Shown here piece by piece: positions 33,811-45,340 of a DNA stretch of 64,000 bases (its first letter is position 1; the number at the start of each line of letters is the position of its first letter). The translations under genes and the position numbers were made by a program. A model generated the notes under the pieces. The model was not told the DNA's origin and did not search any database. It saw only the letters and a list, made by a program, of their open reading frames with translations. The DNA is taken from positions 9,703,001-9,767,000 of the forward strand of contig CM073907.1 of the NCBI GenBank assembly GCA_037176705.1. Direction: 5' to 3'. Source of the stretch: Molossus alvarezi (Eukaryota > Chordata > Mammalia > Chiroptera > Molossidae).

Positions 33811-35974
33811 AACAGAAAACAACAGAAAGTAAAGTTCTCTCAGTCTTAAAGTTTATGGGAGTGTAGGAGTCCCCACCCTTTGACTCTGGAACTTCTCAAT
33901 CGAGAATCCATGTTTGCCAATTTCAGCCCCTGCTGATACAGTTCAGCTTTTGAATGACGAGAGCTCCCTCTGAAACTCAACCAGGGGTCTGCCCACAGGA
34001 AAACGCATGTACTCCCTGGCCCACGACGAGGGATGGACCGGAGCCCAAATTATTCTTTCATTTGCTTTCTAGTAATAGATCACGCTGGACCAGAGATATT
34101 TTTCAAATGACTCCTGGCTGGCTGAAGTATTGGATGACTTCACGCATAATGGCCAATTCTTGCATTGTAAGAACCAGATCCATTAAAAAGAGTAAAGGGC
34201 CTTTTATCTCTTTTCCTTTAAAAAATTTAAATATGTACTATAGCTGAATATCTGCTGAATCCTCCCACATATTATAAAAACACTGAACTCAAACAATCAT
34301 GCCTCATTCCTGGCCTTTGATTTTTATATCCATGCATGTTTAAAAAAAAAAAAAGAAAACCAAACATGTGTGCTGCCTTTTAATAAAGATTATATTAAAA
34401 ATTCAATAAATAGCAATATCTCTGATCTCTTAACAAAAAAGCTTCTGGTGTACAGGAAATTAAATGAAAAAAAAAAAAAAAACAACCTTGTTAATCCTTT
34501 TTGATTTTTGTACATTGTAGCTGGAAGCAGAATTCTTCAACTCACAGATTTCTGCCGTTATCCCCCCCCCCTTTTAACATTTAAAAAAATCTTTTCTTGC
34601 ACACACATTGTCTGGGCAACACTCTGAATGCGGCTTGATTCTGGGAAACATTTTGAAATAAAGGGGGCGGGGAAGGGAGCAAGCAGGGCCTGTCATTGTC
34701 GCATCCCGGTGGTCTCAGAAGGAGGAATCCACCTTGAACCAGGTGATAACCTGGGAGACTTTATCTTGTCTTTCCCCAGCCTCCCTGAAGCCTGCCAACA
34801 TTTCTGCGGGCTGTTAGGCATTTTAAATGTCCCTCCTGAGCCCTAACCTCACCCCGGTTCGCCTCTTGTCAGCCGGAACGTCTCGGAGCGGTCAGAGGCT
34901 GGTTGCTTATTGATGTTGCCGTGTGTTTTATGTCTTTTCTGAGATATGACAGGCCCTGACACAGCGCTGATTTCAATCAGCCTCTCCCGGAGAAGCTAAG
35001 ATTTTTCGTTGCACAATCCACGTCTCGAGCACACTTCAGAGACCTCTGTCTGATAGAAATGTTTCAGGAGGAGGCTCTGTGCTCCCCAAACAGCAGCTGA
35101 GGAATTCGCAAGCCTTCAAAAAACACCTGTGCACGCGCATGCACACACACACACACATGCACATGCACGCACGCACACATGCACATGCATGCACGCACAC
35201 ACGTGCACACACGCACATGCACGCGCACACACAAACATACACGCACACACACAACACATGCACACACGCACATATGCACACACGTGCACGCCAGAGTCCC
35301 CCGCCCCCCTCCTTTTGTTAGAAGAAAGGCAAGAATAGAAAGTGACCCCATGAGCCCAAAGTTCTGACACTGAATCAAATCCCTTTAGACCCGAGCTGAC
35401 AGGCTGGGGCTGGCTGTAGATTACGTTATCACATCTCAGAGCCAGGCTCCCATGGACTCCCTACTGGTAAAGAGCTGGCCCCCCCTCCCCCTGCCTGTGA
35501 AGTCAAGTTCTGGTGACTGGTGGAGAACACAAGCCTGGGGGAGGGGAGACACAGAAATCAGGCTGCCCCTAGCTGGTGGGAAGCTGGGCTCCATTGTTTC
35601 CAAGGCTGGCCAGGCAGAGATGAAGACTATTGGGAAATGATTCTTGGTAAATCACATATGATCTCCTCACATTCTACAAACAACTAGTTTGATACCCTGT
35701 TGATCATATTTAAACCAGGCAAAGGGAGGGTTCTGGATCCTCAAGGTGTTGGATTTAGCTCACACCAGCGCTCGTATGCAAAGGCCACCGTCGGGTTGCA
35801 GAAACCCGAGCAAGGCTGGAGGGCAGCTTTGGTGGACACATCTGGCATGCGGAGCAGACCTGAGCTGGTTAGAGGAGGCTTTGTGTCTGCTTCTGCGGAT
35901 TGTTTCTGGGGATGAAGGTGGCTTTGCATCCTGTGGACTTTCAAAGTCAAGCAATACTATTGTCTTTCTTTTTT
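33811..35974. other. unique DNA, no gene seen
   Basis: Repeat-poor. 34480-35060 has GC-balanced, repeat-free sequence (for example GATATGACAGGCCCTGACAC) that could be conserved non-coding DNA. A CA/CG microsatellite follows. ORFs in 35036-35378 are microsatellite artefacts. Confidence 0.45.
35128..35292. repeat. CA/CG/TG alternating microsatellite
   Basis: 35128-35233 is an unbroken purine-pyrimidine alternation of 106 nt with many CG and TGCA steps. It then continues with interruptions. Confidence 0.95.
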
Positions 35975-35984
35975 AAATGTTTAT

Positions 35985-36170
35985 TTACAAATACTCGAGG
36001 CTATCGTTTTCATTGATTTGTAGATAGAGTGGGAGGGAGAGAGAGAGAAACATTGATGTGCGAGAGACACATCGCACTACAACTCAGTTATGTGCCCTTG
36101 ATCGGAAATTGAACCCGAGACCCTTGGGTCCGCAGGCCAACGCTCTACCCTGAGCCAAACTGGTCAGGGT
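35985..36170 (-). mobile_element. Ves SINE, type B, diverged and shortened
   Basis: Minus-strand copy: head ACCCTGACCAGTTTGGCTCA, GGGTTCAATTTCCGATC, CGATGTGTCTCTC, and an AGAGTGGGAGGGAGAG tract complement. The middle of the body is deleted compared with the copy at 24436. Confidence 0.8.
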
Positions 36171-36560
36171 TTGACATTATATTTTAAATACGGCAACAAG
36201 GTTCTGATGCTGATGACCAGATTTCTGAAATTCTCAGTGACTAGTGTGTTTTTTTCCTTCTGTACATTACAATACATCCTTCACTTATCCACAATTAATA
36301 TTTGTGATACTATTAAAGATGTCTAGAGGGAAAACACTTAAATTATAATATTACACCAAGAGCATCTAGAATGAAAATATTTCTCGATGGATAAATATCC
36401 AAAGCGGAATAGACATTTATCAAAGAATCTCACAAAACAAAATAAAAATTTGTTTGGATTGTTTTTTTTTTTTGTAGACAAAGCTTGGAGTCAGAGAGAG
36501 AATATAGGCTAGAGGTTCCTGAATGTTGGGAGATCTATGGCCTAATTCACTGTGCTGTTG
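36171..36560. other. unique AT-rich DNA
   Basis: No gene or recognised repeat; a T run lies at 36462-36473. Confidence 0.5.
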
Positions 36561-36579
36561 TTTAAAAAGTGAGATTTCA

Positions 36580-36745
36580 GCCTGGCTGGGTGGGTCAGTG
36601 GATTGAGCATCCTCCCATGGACCAAGAGGTCCCAGGTCGATTCCCTGTGAGCTCGGTCCCCAGTAGGGGGCGTGCAGGAGGCAGCCAATTGATGTTTCTT
36701 TCCTTTCCCCTCTCTCTCTCTAAAAAAATCAATAAAAACATATTT
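36580..36745 (+). mobile_element. Ves SINE, type A variant, internally short
   Basis: A perfect 19-bp duplication TTTAAAAAGTGAGATTTCA at 36561-36579 and 36746-36764. The body lacks the TCAGGGCACATGCCCAGG segment: CTGTGAGCTCGGTCC follows the B box directly. Confidence 0.95.
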
Positions 36746-36983
36746 TTTAAAAAGTGAGATTTCATATTAGAATTTTATATTGGATCTTTTTGGGAAAAAA
36801 CCAACCAGTCTGGAAAGGGCTATAGTCAGCTACTAAGTCACGGCAGCCTCCTTTAGACCCACTATGCACACTGCAGGGGCTGCAGCCACCCACCAATTTC
36901 GGTCTTTTCTTATATTTAGGGTCTGGCCACTACAGCATCTGATTAAAACAACAAACAATAAACAAACAAAAAAACAATCCGAC

Positions 36984-37139
36984 CCTGGCCAGGTAGCTTA
37001 GTTGGTTGAGCATCATCCAAGGTTGAGGGTTTAGTCCCTGGTCAGGGCACATACGGGAAGCAACCAATGAATGCATCAATAAGTGGAACAACAAATCAAT
37101 GTTTCTCTCTCTCAAATCAATCAATAAAATTCTTTTTCT
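36984..37139 (+). mobile_element. Ves SINE, type C
   Basis: CCTGGCCAGGTAGCTTAGTT, then GGTCAGGGCACATACGGGAA, CAACCAATGAATGCATCAAT, AAGTGGAACAACAAATC and a short CT tract. AAACAATCC flanks both sides. Confidence 0.9.
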
Positions 37140-37201
37140 AAACAATCCTAATTTGAAGTCAGACAATCTTGTATTTTTGTTGTTGCTTTAGAAAACTTAC
37201 T

Positions 37202-37408
37202 GTCGTAGCCTGGCTGGTGTGGTTCAGTGGTTGAGCATTGACCCAGGCACCAAGAGGTCGCCGGTTTGATTCCCGGTCAGGGCACATGCCCAGGTTGTGA
37301 GCCCGATCCCTAGAGGGGGGGCAAGCAGGAGGTAGCCAATCGATGTTCTCTCTCATCGATGTTTCTGTCTCTCTAATATCAATGAAGAAAAGAAAATACT
37401 TTTTAAAA
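37202..37408 (+). mobile_element. Ves SINE, type A, full length
   Basis: Duplication AGAAAACTTACT at 37190-37201 and 37409-37420, perfect. It lies 62 bp after the type C copy, in the same orientation. Confidence 0.95.
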
Positions 37409-37839
37409 AGAAAACTTACTATTGTTGGCTTCCTTAGTTCCAAAATGTCACAATGAAGCCCCACATCAACTGGTATTTTGATGATCAGTTGACATTACGC
37501 ATGTAAAAGCTTGGCTCATTAAAAATAAAACCTTCAATAATTAAAAATATATTTAGATATTTAATATATGTATGTATTTCACATATTTAAATATAATTAT
37601 ATTTGTTCAATAAATAACAAACCTTCAATAATTTTCCACCCCCCCTCTGTAGAGGATAGAAATGGGATGCCCTTGGGATTTGTTCTGTGTCCAAGTCTGG
37701 TTCTTACCGCACGAAGTCAGAGTTTTAGTAGTTTTAGCTTAAAAAAAAAAAATCGCCTGCCTCAAAGCCATGTTGAGTGAAAATGACCGCTAAAAAAAAG
37801 TGTTATGATATTTTTAACAATATTAATCCAATAACAGCA

Positions 37840-38100
37840 GCATGTGTTTATTGGGTTAGTCCGTATTGCGCGACTTAGTATTGAATTTATGGCTTGTTTT
37901 CCCGGGGACTGTCACTATTCATTTTGCTTCCCATTTTTTTCATCAGCTGGTACATTGTCATAGGACTGTATGATAAGCAGCCTCCGCGATTATGGTTTCA
38001 GATTTGCTTATCAAAAGTCAACACATCTCCCCAAATTATTATTATTTTTTTAGAACAGCGATGTTATCAATGTAACCCTTTCGGTCACCAAAGGGCCCCT
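37840..38100. promoter_or_regulatory. candidate conserved non-coding element
   Basis: Repeat-free, CG-containing AT-rich sequence: GTATTGCGCGACTTAG, TCATCAGCTGGTAC (E-box CAGCTG), CGCGATTATGG. Retention of CG dinucleotides in AT-rich DNA hints at constraint. Inference only. Confidence 0.25.
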
Positions 38101-38442
38101 TATTTTTAGCCATGCGTGGAATCTGGGACTCTGTAAATACTGTGGGGTGGAGAATTCTTCACAGTGTGACTTCGAGATAGAGATTTAAACTGGTCCTGAC
38201 TCCTGACCCGGGCCAGGGCTGCTACTGACCCTTGGAAGGGCCGCTTGACAGAGAGGAGCTGCCCAGGAATTCCCAGAGATCACAGGCTCTTTGAAAATCA
38301 CTGCCAATTTGGCCTGGTCTCAGCTGACTACATGCCCAGGAGGGAGGGAATAGAGTAATAAAGCCGTTTAGTGGGCAAAGATATTGCTTCAAGCTCCCAA
38401 GGCCTCCTGTCTGGTTTATGACAACATTATTCACTCATACGT

Positions 38443-38502
38443 CCACACACACACACACACACGCACACGCACAGACACACATGCACACAAATGCACACAC
38501 AG
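38443..38502. repeat. (CA)n microsatellite
   Basis: CA run with CG, AGA and ATG interruptions. Confidence 0.9.
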
Positions 38503-39084
38503 GCTCAGATGATAGTCAGGATCTGTATAATTTTGCAAGCAGAGAGGAAGATCTATGACCAAACCAAAAATGCCATAGTTGAAAGCTAAAATTCAAACGA
38601 TGCCAGAACACTTACTTCAGTTTTTCTTGTATTGTTAAATAATGGGGGAAAACTGGGTTAATTAATACCAACGGGCTACCCATGGAAGTACTCTAAGGGT
38701 TAGAATTCTAAGACTCCTTTATAGCTTTTCTGAGAAGGATGCTACTCATATAATATAAGTTTACATTTCTACAGACAATATATTGCAATAATACATATGT
38801 ATAACTATCATGTTAGGATAGTATCTTAACATGAATTATACTCCACTGAAATTGGCCATTAAAAATATTCCTGCTTTAAAAAAAAAAAATACGAAAATTC
38901 TGAAAATTCCCAGGAGAGAACTTGGTGGGGGCTAGGAAGAATGGTATAGTTTTTATGGGAGCCCCGTTTGAAGAGCAAATATTAAAATCCCATTTCAACA
39001 TTAGGCAAGAAAGATGCTACGCTTTGCAATGAGCACGAAGCACTGAATTTTATTTGCAGTAAGATCAAGAAATAGTTACCAAGT

Positions 39085-39240
39085 GTTCAGAATGGTCGTG
39101 CATTTGTGCAATTTTTACAACAACCCGGAAAGGCAGCGGGTTCCTTGTTCCCATTTAATGGAGGAGAATACTGATGTCAGAGATGTTAACCAGCATGCCC
39201 AAGCCACCCACTTAGCATACAGAGAGCTAACGGTTTAATT
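39085..39240 (-). repeat. MIR SINE fragment
   Basis: Reverse complement of MIR: ACAACAACCCGGAAAGGCAG, CCCATTTAATGGAGGAGAAT and TTAACCAGCATGCCCAAG correspond in order to the MIR core. Strongly diverged. Confidence 0.65.
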
Positions 39241-39360
39241 TAGACTTTCAGGTGTTTTGCCTCTAATTTTATTAAGCTTGGAAACAAACTTCCTAAATGT
39301 CGAGGCCCTTTAGAGCAGGATTTTGTGATGTAAATACTTTAAATATTTTATACACATTTC

Positions 39361-39525
39361 TTTTTTTTTTTTTAAGGTATAGTTGACATACAATAGAATA
39401 TTAGTTTCAGGTGGACAATTCGACCTTTATATACCTTACCATGTAATCACCACCCTACGTCTAGTAACCATCTGTCACCGTGAAAAGTTATTGCAATATT
39501 ATTGACCATATTCCCTGAAGAGTAC
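39361..39525 (-). mobile_element. old L1 3' UTR fragment
   Basis: AAGGTATAGTTGACATACAA, TAGTTTCAGGTGGACAATTC, AATCACCACCC, AGTAACCATCTGTCACC is the reverse complement of a mammalian L1MA/B 3' UTR, with its A tail as a T run at the left. Confidence 0.8.
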
Positions 39526-39794
39526 AATTTGAAAAATCAAAATAACGATGCCGGTTAACAATACAGAGATGAAAACAATAGATTTTTATCGTCAAGGTGT
39601 CCTCCTTGCATCTGTTTGCCTTGTCGTCTCTAAGATACAGGTAGAGAAAGTAAAACCATTTCCAAACCATGTGACGCAGAGAATCTTCGCCCCTTGCACT
39701 TCCCAGACATTGAGATTCAAATGTAAAGATTTCACTTACACAACTTTAAGGGCGATAACCCAGCCTTGCCTCTCTTGTGAAAGTAACAGCATCT

Positions 39795-39960
39795 AAAATA
39801 GACTAATTACAGGGAGAAGTGGGCAATCCATGGAGAGTAAGGGCAAGTCACTAATTACACCCACAAGTGGCTAACAATTAGCTGTTTATAGGCGCAATTA
39901 TTGGTGTAGCCAATTTTGCACCCCAAAATAATTACAGGTGCAAAATCACACATGCCGTTA
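39795..39960. promoter_or_regulatory. TAATTA cluster, candidate homeodomain-bound enhancer
   Basis: TAATTA occurs at 39804-39809, 39852-39857 and 39929-39934, each followed by CAC or CAG. Further CAATTA cores lie at 39875-39880 and 39895-39900, plus CCAAT at about 39910. No repeat similarity. This is the densest homeodomain-like cluster in the window. Confidence 0.4.
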
Positions 39961-40834
39961 GAAATGTTCTCTTTCAAAACGCTGGCCTGTGGGTGTAGTT
40001 TTTTCCCCATTCATTCGCCTGGATTGGAAAATAACCAGAGAGATCCTCAAACTGAGATGGCAAAATGATATCAATGTTAAAACTGTATTTGATATGTTTA
40101 TTCTTATGCTTGAAAAACTAGGATTAATTTACTTGCTATGGCCCACTAATACTCCAAGCATTAGAATGATACAGCGTTCGAGAAAACTTAAATATTTCCT
40201 TTTGACTTTCTGAGGCTAACTCACTAATATTTTAAATTGCACTGTATTTTGAAACATGTTCTGAGATGTGATCAAGCCATAACATAGTAAAAGTATTATT
40301 GTTCAATTTCTGGGTTTATTTCTTGACCTTGAATCAGCATTCCTACATATACTCAATTCGTATGTTTCTGGAATTCCTAATATATTCCATTATTTTCTGG
40401 TTACACAAACTTGAAAGGAAAGCCATCCATAGGTGATTCTTAACTTTACCAGCTTTCCAAAATTTATATCCTGCTCTGGGCAGCCGAGAAATTTAGTTAC
40501 GATCAGAGTTTACCTTGTGGCTCAGAATTGAAGCCAGTGACACAATTATCTTAAAATATCTTCCCCAAATAAAGAGATGTACACCTTCACCCCTACCTAA
40601 GCAACATACTACAAAAAATAGAAATAATCACCCTTGGTTTTCAATCTGCCTTCTAAATTATATAATAATATGATTGTTGACATGGCTACATTTTTATCTG
40701 TTTAGACATCGGGAGTTTTTCACCAAAAAAAAAAAAGTAGTTGTGGTGGTTATCATGTTCCATTGTGAATTATTTTGATACATATTTCCTTGGGGGCCAC
40801 AGTGTAGGCATTAATCTATTCTGAGTCAGCCATG
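39961..40834. other. unique AT-rich DNA
   Basis: No gene or recognised repeat. The 74-codon ORF at 39989-40213 shows no domain. Confidence 0.5.
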
Positions 40835-40849
40835 AGGCACTATTTTAAA

Positions 40850-41060
40850 TATTTTGTCTTTATTGATTTTAGAGAAGAAGGGAGAGGGAGAGAGAGATAG
40901 AAACATCGATGAGACAGAACATCAACTGGGCGCCTCCTGCACGCCCCCCTCTGGGGATCAAGCCCACAACCTGGGCATGTGCCCTGAGTGGGAATCGAAC
41001 TGGTGACCTCTTGGTGCATGTGTCAGTGCTCAACCACTGAGCCCCACCAGCCAGGCAATT
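40850..41060 (-). mobile_element. Ves SINE, type A, full length
   Basis: Duplication AGGCACTATTTTAAA at 40835-40849 and 41061-41075, perfect. B box complement GGAATCGAACTGG intact. Confidence 0.95.
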
Positions 41061-41348
41061 AGGCACTATTTTAAAGGTACAATGTCCTCTGTTTTGAAGA
41101 GCTAAGCTTGGAAGGCAAGCAGGAGGCTTAATGAGACTGTGATCGATTCATGACAGTATATTTCAGAAACGAATGCTGTTTATGAAATGTTCCAAGTCCT
41201 TTTGGTTGAATCATCTAGAGAAACTATTGCTTGATCAGCACACAGAGTTATTTATAAGTAGAGAAGGAAATGTAAGGTAGGAAAATATAATCCGTGGTCT
41301 GAGTGGAACTACAGCGCTTTTGAGTTCAGACTGTGCCTCTAATTTATT

Positions 41349-41401
41349 TCTCTGATGTCCCATCCGGAAACAGCAAAGTCTTTTCCTGGGGACATCAGAG
41401 A
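41349..41401. repeat. perfect 13-bp inverted repeat, 27-nt loop
   Basis: TCTCTGATGTCCC at 41349-41361 is the exact reverse complement of 41389-41401. It sits in otherwise unique DNA. Confidence 0.95.
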
Positions 41402-41409
41402 GACATGGG

Positions 41410-41570
41410 CTTGTAAGCCCAACAACTTTCTAGCTCTGTGATTTCATGTAAATAAGTACCTCAGCCTCATGGAGACTCAGTGTCCTCCCATAAACCCGAT
41501 GAAATAGACATCATAATTCCATCTTCGTGGATTGCTTTTAGAAGTGAAGTCACTTAACATAGGAGGGCTA
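41410..41570 (+). repeat. MIR SINE fragment
   Basis: AGCTCTGTGATTTCATG, TACCTCAGCCTCATGGAGAC and CTTAACATAG correspond in order to MIR consensus segments. Diverged. Confidence 0.6.
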
Positions 41571-41704
41571 AACTTCATAATCTCTAACCTTTAAACAATA
41601 AAATCAATGCTCACCCTACAGAACTCCTTAACCCTCTCTCTCTACAAACTGTTTTTTCTAACAACTCACCCTACTTGGATCACAAGGAAGGATGTACATC
41701 GGTT

Positions 41705-41955
41705 TCCCCATTCATTCATTGAGCACATATTTATTTAGTAGAAAAATGATCACATGCAACATTTGTGTGCTCAGTGTTCTTTTCAACCCCACACATGGCT
41801 TGATCCTTACAACCATCTTTGGGAAGTAGGTACCTGTATTAGTCCCATTTTATAGATGTGGAAATTGAGTCACAGAAGCTAAGTACCTTAGCTAAGGTCA
41901 CAGAGCTGGAGCGTGGCAGGGCCAGGGTCTGAGGCCAGTAGTTGAGGGCTATGTT
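41705..41955 (-). repeat. MIR SINE, nearly full length
   Basis: Reverse complement of MIR: ATTCATTGAGCACATATTTA, GTGTGCTCAGTGTTC, CCATTTTATAGATGTGGAAA, CTAAGGTCACAGAGCTGG, GGCAGGGCCAGGGTCTGAGG. Confidence 0.8.
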
Positions 41956-42580
41956 ATCTCCACATTATGTCCAGGTTGCTCAGGGATGCTTCTGGACATA
42001 CAAGATCCAGGCATTGAACTGTCTCAAGTCTCTCTGCTGGTTGGAGGGAGGGCACAGCTGTTCTCTACCAGGGAGATGTCATACTGTGAGAAGTGTCTTC
42101 CAAACATGAGACACTCACTGTACCACACCCTTACCATGGTCTGTCTTTCCGGGTAGACAGTGGCTGCTTCCCACCAGTGTTCGGTGCACGGTGTTTAATA
42201 AGCATGTGCTGAGTGATAGAAACCACTCCCAAGATGGAAAACACCCTGTCCAGCTGCAGAGGCTAGAAAATTATTCTCTAGCACGGTTGCATGAGCCAGC
42301 CACACTGGAAATACAGAAACGAGAAGCCCATAACCTCCAGCGCACGGCCCCGTCCACTCTAGGCATTGCAAATTTCATGCATTTAATAGTGTTTGGTTGT
42401 AGGAAGAGCTGAATCTGTATTGTAAAAAAAAAAAAGGCTTAAAACTGAAGAAAAAGTTCACTGGATTCTTCTCTCATAGAAAAACCAGGGATCCAAATTG
42501 TAGCAGCTGTTTCAATGCATATTAAAATAGGCAGTGTATTAATAGAAACTGATAGGAGAGAAGCCAGGAAAGCTGATGAC
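41956..42580. other. unique DNA
   Basis: No gene. A short MIR-like word TTTAATAAGCATGTGCTGAG lies at about 42194-42213. An A run at 42424-42435. Confidence 0.5.
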
Positions 42581-42584
42581 TTTT

Positions 42585-42664
42585 TAAAAAACATATGTTT
42601 TTATTGATTTTTAAAGACAGAGGAAGGGAGAGGAAGAGATAGAAACATGGATGAGAGAGAACAG
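42585..42664 (-). mobile_element. Ves SINE, 3' tail fragment
   Basis: TTTTTATTGATTTTTAAAGA, GGAAGGGAGAGGAAGAGATA and GAAACATGGATGAGAGAGAA are the complement of the type A 3' third. The tRNA head is missing, as in 5' truncation. Confidence 0.8.
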
Positions 42665-43440
42665 CTGGACATGATTTCTTAACTGGAGCTCCCAGCCTGC
42701 AATCCGGTGGTGAGATCAGGTTGGGCTGGAATTGCTCACTCCTATTTCTGTGGAGATGATTGTGTAATTGGGAACAAGGTGAGGTTAGATGGGTCTCGCT
42801 TCCCACCACGAAATGAACTTTAGATGGACCAGGAACAGGTCGTTCTGAGATCTGTACTTTGAATGTAAAGGTAAATAAGTTTCAGAAGGAGATTGGGGAC
42901 TCTGGCCAAAACACCCTGGGCTGTAGAGTGGGAAGGATGAAGCCATCATAACAGAATTGAGTTACTGGAAACCAGCCAATACAGAAATCATCCTAGGGAG
43001 CTGGAAAGACTTTGAAGTTCTTGGTCATCCCCCCCAAATGTGTAGCTGACTTGAGGAAAGACAAACATGGCCATGAACTTGTTTAAGCTCCAGTGACCTT
43101 TAGCCATCTTATGATCTGCCAACTGGTACGTTCATTGGCATAGCCAAACTGGCAGAGGACCATTAGTACTAGGAAAACCCTTGTGATCTGAAAACGAAAT
43201 GTTCCATTCATCGGTAACCTGAAATGAACACGGTTGTATCCATTTCAAAATATATAATTTTTTTTTTTTAATTCGAAAAGACATAGTCACCAACTTCATC
43301 TGAGTCACTATTAGGGTTTAGAGATACTGACAAGATTTTTTCTTCTTGTGAAACACCTTTTCCAAAAAAAAAAAAAGAAAAAGAAAAAGTGGCTTGTGTT
43401 TGTCCCCATGATGTGCAGGGACCTCTATTTTCTTTTCTTT
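42665..43440. other. unique DNA
   Basis: No gene or recognised repeat; A/T runs at 43258-43270 and 43364-43390. Confidence 0.5.
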
Positions 43441-43477
43441 TTGGTTTTAATTGATTTTAGAGATAGAGGAAGGGAGA

Positions 43478-43531
<54 letters not shown>

Positions 43532-43648
43532 CACCAATAAGAAACATTAACACCCATCAGCTGCTTCCTGCACACCCCCTGAGTGGGAATCAAATCTTTG
43601 ACCTCTCAGTACATGGGTTGATGCTCAACCACCGAGCCACACTTTCAA
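43441..43648 (-). mobile_element. Ves SINE, type A, with expanded GA tract
   Basis: Minus-strand copy whose CT tract has expanded into a pure (GA)n of about 48 nt at 43480-43527. The body is diverged (ATCAGCTGCTTCCTGCACAC) and the B box is degraded (GGGAATCAAATCT). Confidence 0.9.
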
Positions 43649-44095
43649 GAGTAGGGTTCTTTTTTTATTAGTGACCATGGGCCTCTTTTTCAAAGAGTCC
43701 AACAAAATCCTGTGTGTTTGTCCCAACTTGCATTCCATTTTCAAAGGCATCCATGTCCCACAGAATAAGAAGACCCCCCCTTCCCATTTTAAGAGACGTG
43801 TCTAAGAACACATACTGACTATATCCTCAAGGGTGAAACACATTGCAATTCTTTCCCTAGGAGGTAATTAAAAGTTCAGACAATCCTTGGGCTGTGCCTA
43901 AACACTCAAGGCTACAGACTCCGTAGTAAGATATACAATAGCCATAGTCAGAATGCATAGTCCCTGATCCCTCTCATCCCTGTCCCCGCAAGACAGCATA
44001 CTTACTTCTCAATACACAAATCGTATGCATGGTATTCTCTATTTGCTCATGTTGTTACCTCCTATTCTGCTTGGCCAATATCTACTCTCTCTGTT
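43649..44095. other. unique DNA
   Basis: No gene or recognised repeat. Confidence 0.5.
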
Positions 44096-44350
44096 TGGCT
44101 CATTTAAAAATAATGAGATATAATTGACCTATAGAAGTATTTATGTTTAAGGTGTACAACGCATTGGTTTGATACATTCACCTGTTGTGATATGATTACC
44201 ACTGTAGCTTTAGCTAACACCTCGATCCAGTCACATAATTATCGTTTCTTTCCTTGTTGTGATGAGGATATTGAAGATCTGGTCTCTGAGCAGTTCGGAG
44301 GTATGTAATACAATATTGTTGACTGTAATCATGACTAGCTGTGAGAAATG
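44096..44350 (-). mobile_element. old L1 3' UTR fragment
   Basis: GAGATATAATTGACCTATAG, TTAAGGTGTACAACGCATTG, GTTTGATACATTCA, GCTAACACCTCGATCCAGTC, GTATGTAATACAATATTG is the reverse complement of an L1MB-type 3' UTR. Confidence 0.8.
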
Positions 44351-45340
44351 CAGTATATGCCTCATGAATGTGGGTCAGCCCCTGGTTCACGCCTACCCTC
44401 GCTGAAACTGGGAACTGCCTCCCTCCAGGGTCCCACAGTTGACCGGACCACCCACTGGCAGGGGTGCCGGGGTTCTTCATTTCCACAGATCTCTGAGCAA
44501 ATTAGAATCCAGGGGCCGGAAGAGTGAGTGAGCTGGAGTTCTGGAAAAGCCACAAACCCTTCAGCGTGTCTTTCTTTGACTTTCAGTTGGCAAACATCGG
44601 GGGGGGGGGTGTCATTTCAGTCTGTTCAGAATACAACGCTGAACAAAATGAAAGAGTTTGAGAACTTCTGTGCAAAATTATTTGTAATTTTACCCAGAGG
44701 GAGGAGATGATAATAAAATAAAGATAAGCCTGTTATAACCCGGGTTCTACTAGAAACCATTGGAGATGATGCCCTGGGGTTGAAGTGGTGGTTTTATTTT
44801 TCTTTGTAGTCTTAGTGCTCCAGGAGGTACATCCACATGCCAAGGCAGCTGATTAGGTAGCATTTCTGTTTCTAGTTTTGTTTCCATCATCATCCTCTCT
44901 AAATCTTAACTCTACCCAAGTGGGAAGAGGGGGTATGAACCAGCATCTACTGAGTACCTAGCCTGGGCGCCCAACTGCTGCAAATAAATAATTTGTATAT
45001 GGTCTTGCCTTGGGGACAACCAAGGGGCATGACCTTGGTGTACAGAATGTTTCCTGTGGTCTTCCAGTCCTTGATAAAACTGCTCTTTCAACCCGAAGCT
45101 TAGCCACGGACACAGAGAACTAGCTGCAGACTTGGATACAGAGGAGCTCCCGTGAGGAGCGCTTTCTATGACCAGCTCTGTGGTACAGATGGACTTCAGC
45201 CATGATAGCGGTGGGTGGATGCATGTGGTGGGGAGATCAATGTTTAGAGAGGAGTAGTAGATAGGACTTGGCTTAGCCCTCCCCCAAACTCACAAGATTC
45301 AAACTAAACCTACGAATCCTTCTATTTACAAATGACCCCT
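44351..45340. other. unique DNA
   Basis: No gene. An 11-base G run lies at 44599-44609. The 90-codon minus-strand ORF at 44214-44486 overlaps the L1 fragment and is not a gene. Confidence 0.5.

Larger units (their letters stand above)
37421..39080. other. unique DNA, no gene seen
   Basis: AT-rich flanks around a repeat-free block at 37840-38100. A CA microsatellite lies at 38443-38502. Confidence 0.5.

Noticed and set aside
33295..33822. 175-codon minus-strand ORF
   Set aside because: The N-terminal part is antisense Ves sequence and the rest is unique DNA without domain or conservation evidence.
35036..35378. overlapping His/Thr/Cys-rich ORFs
   Set aside because: All derive from the CA/CG microsatellite translated in several frames.
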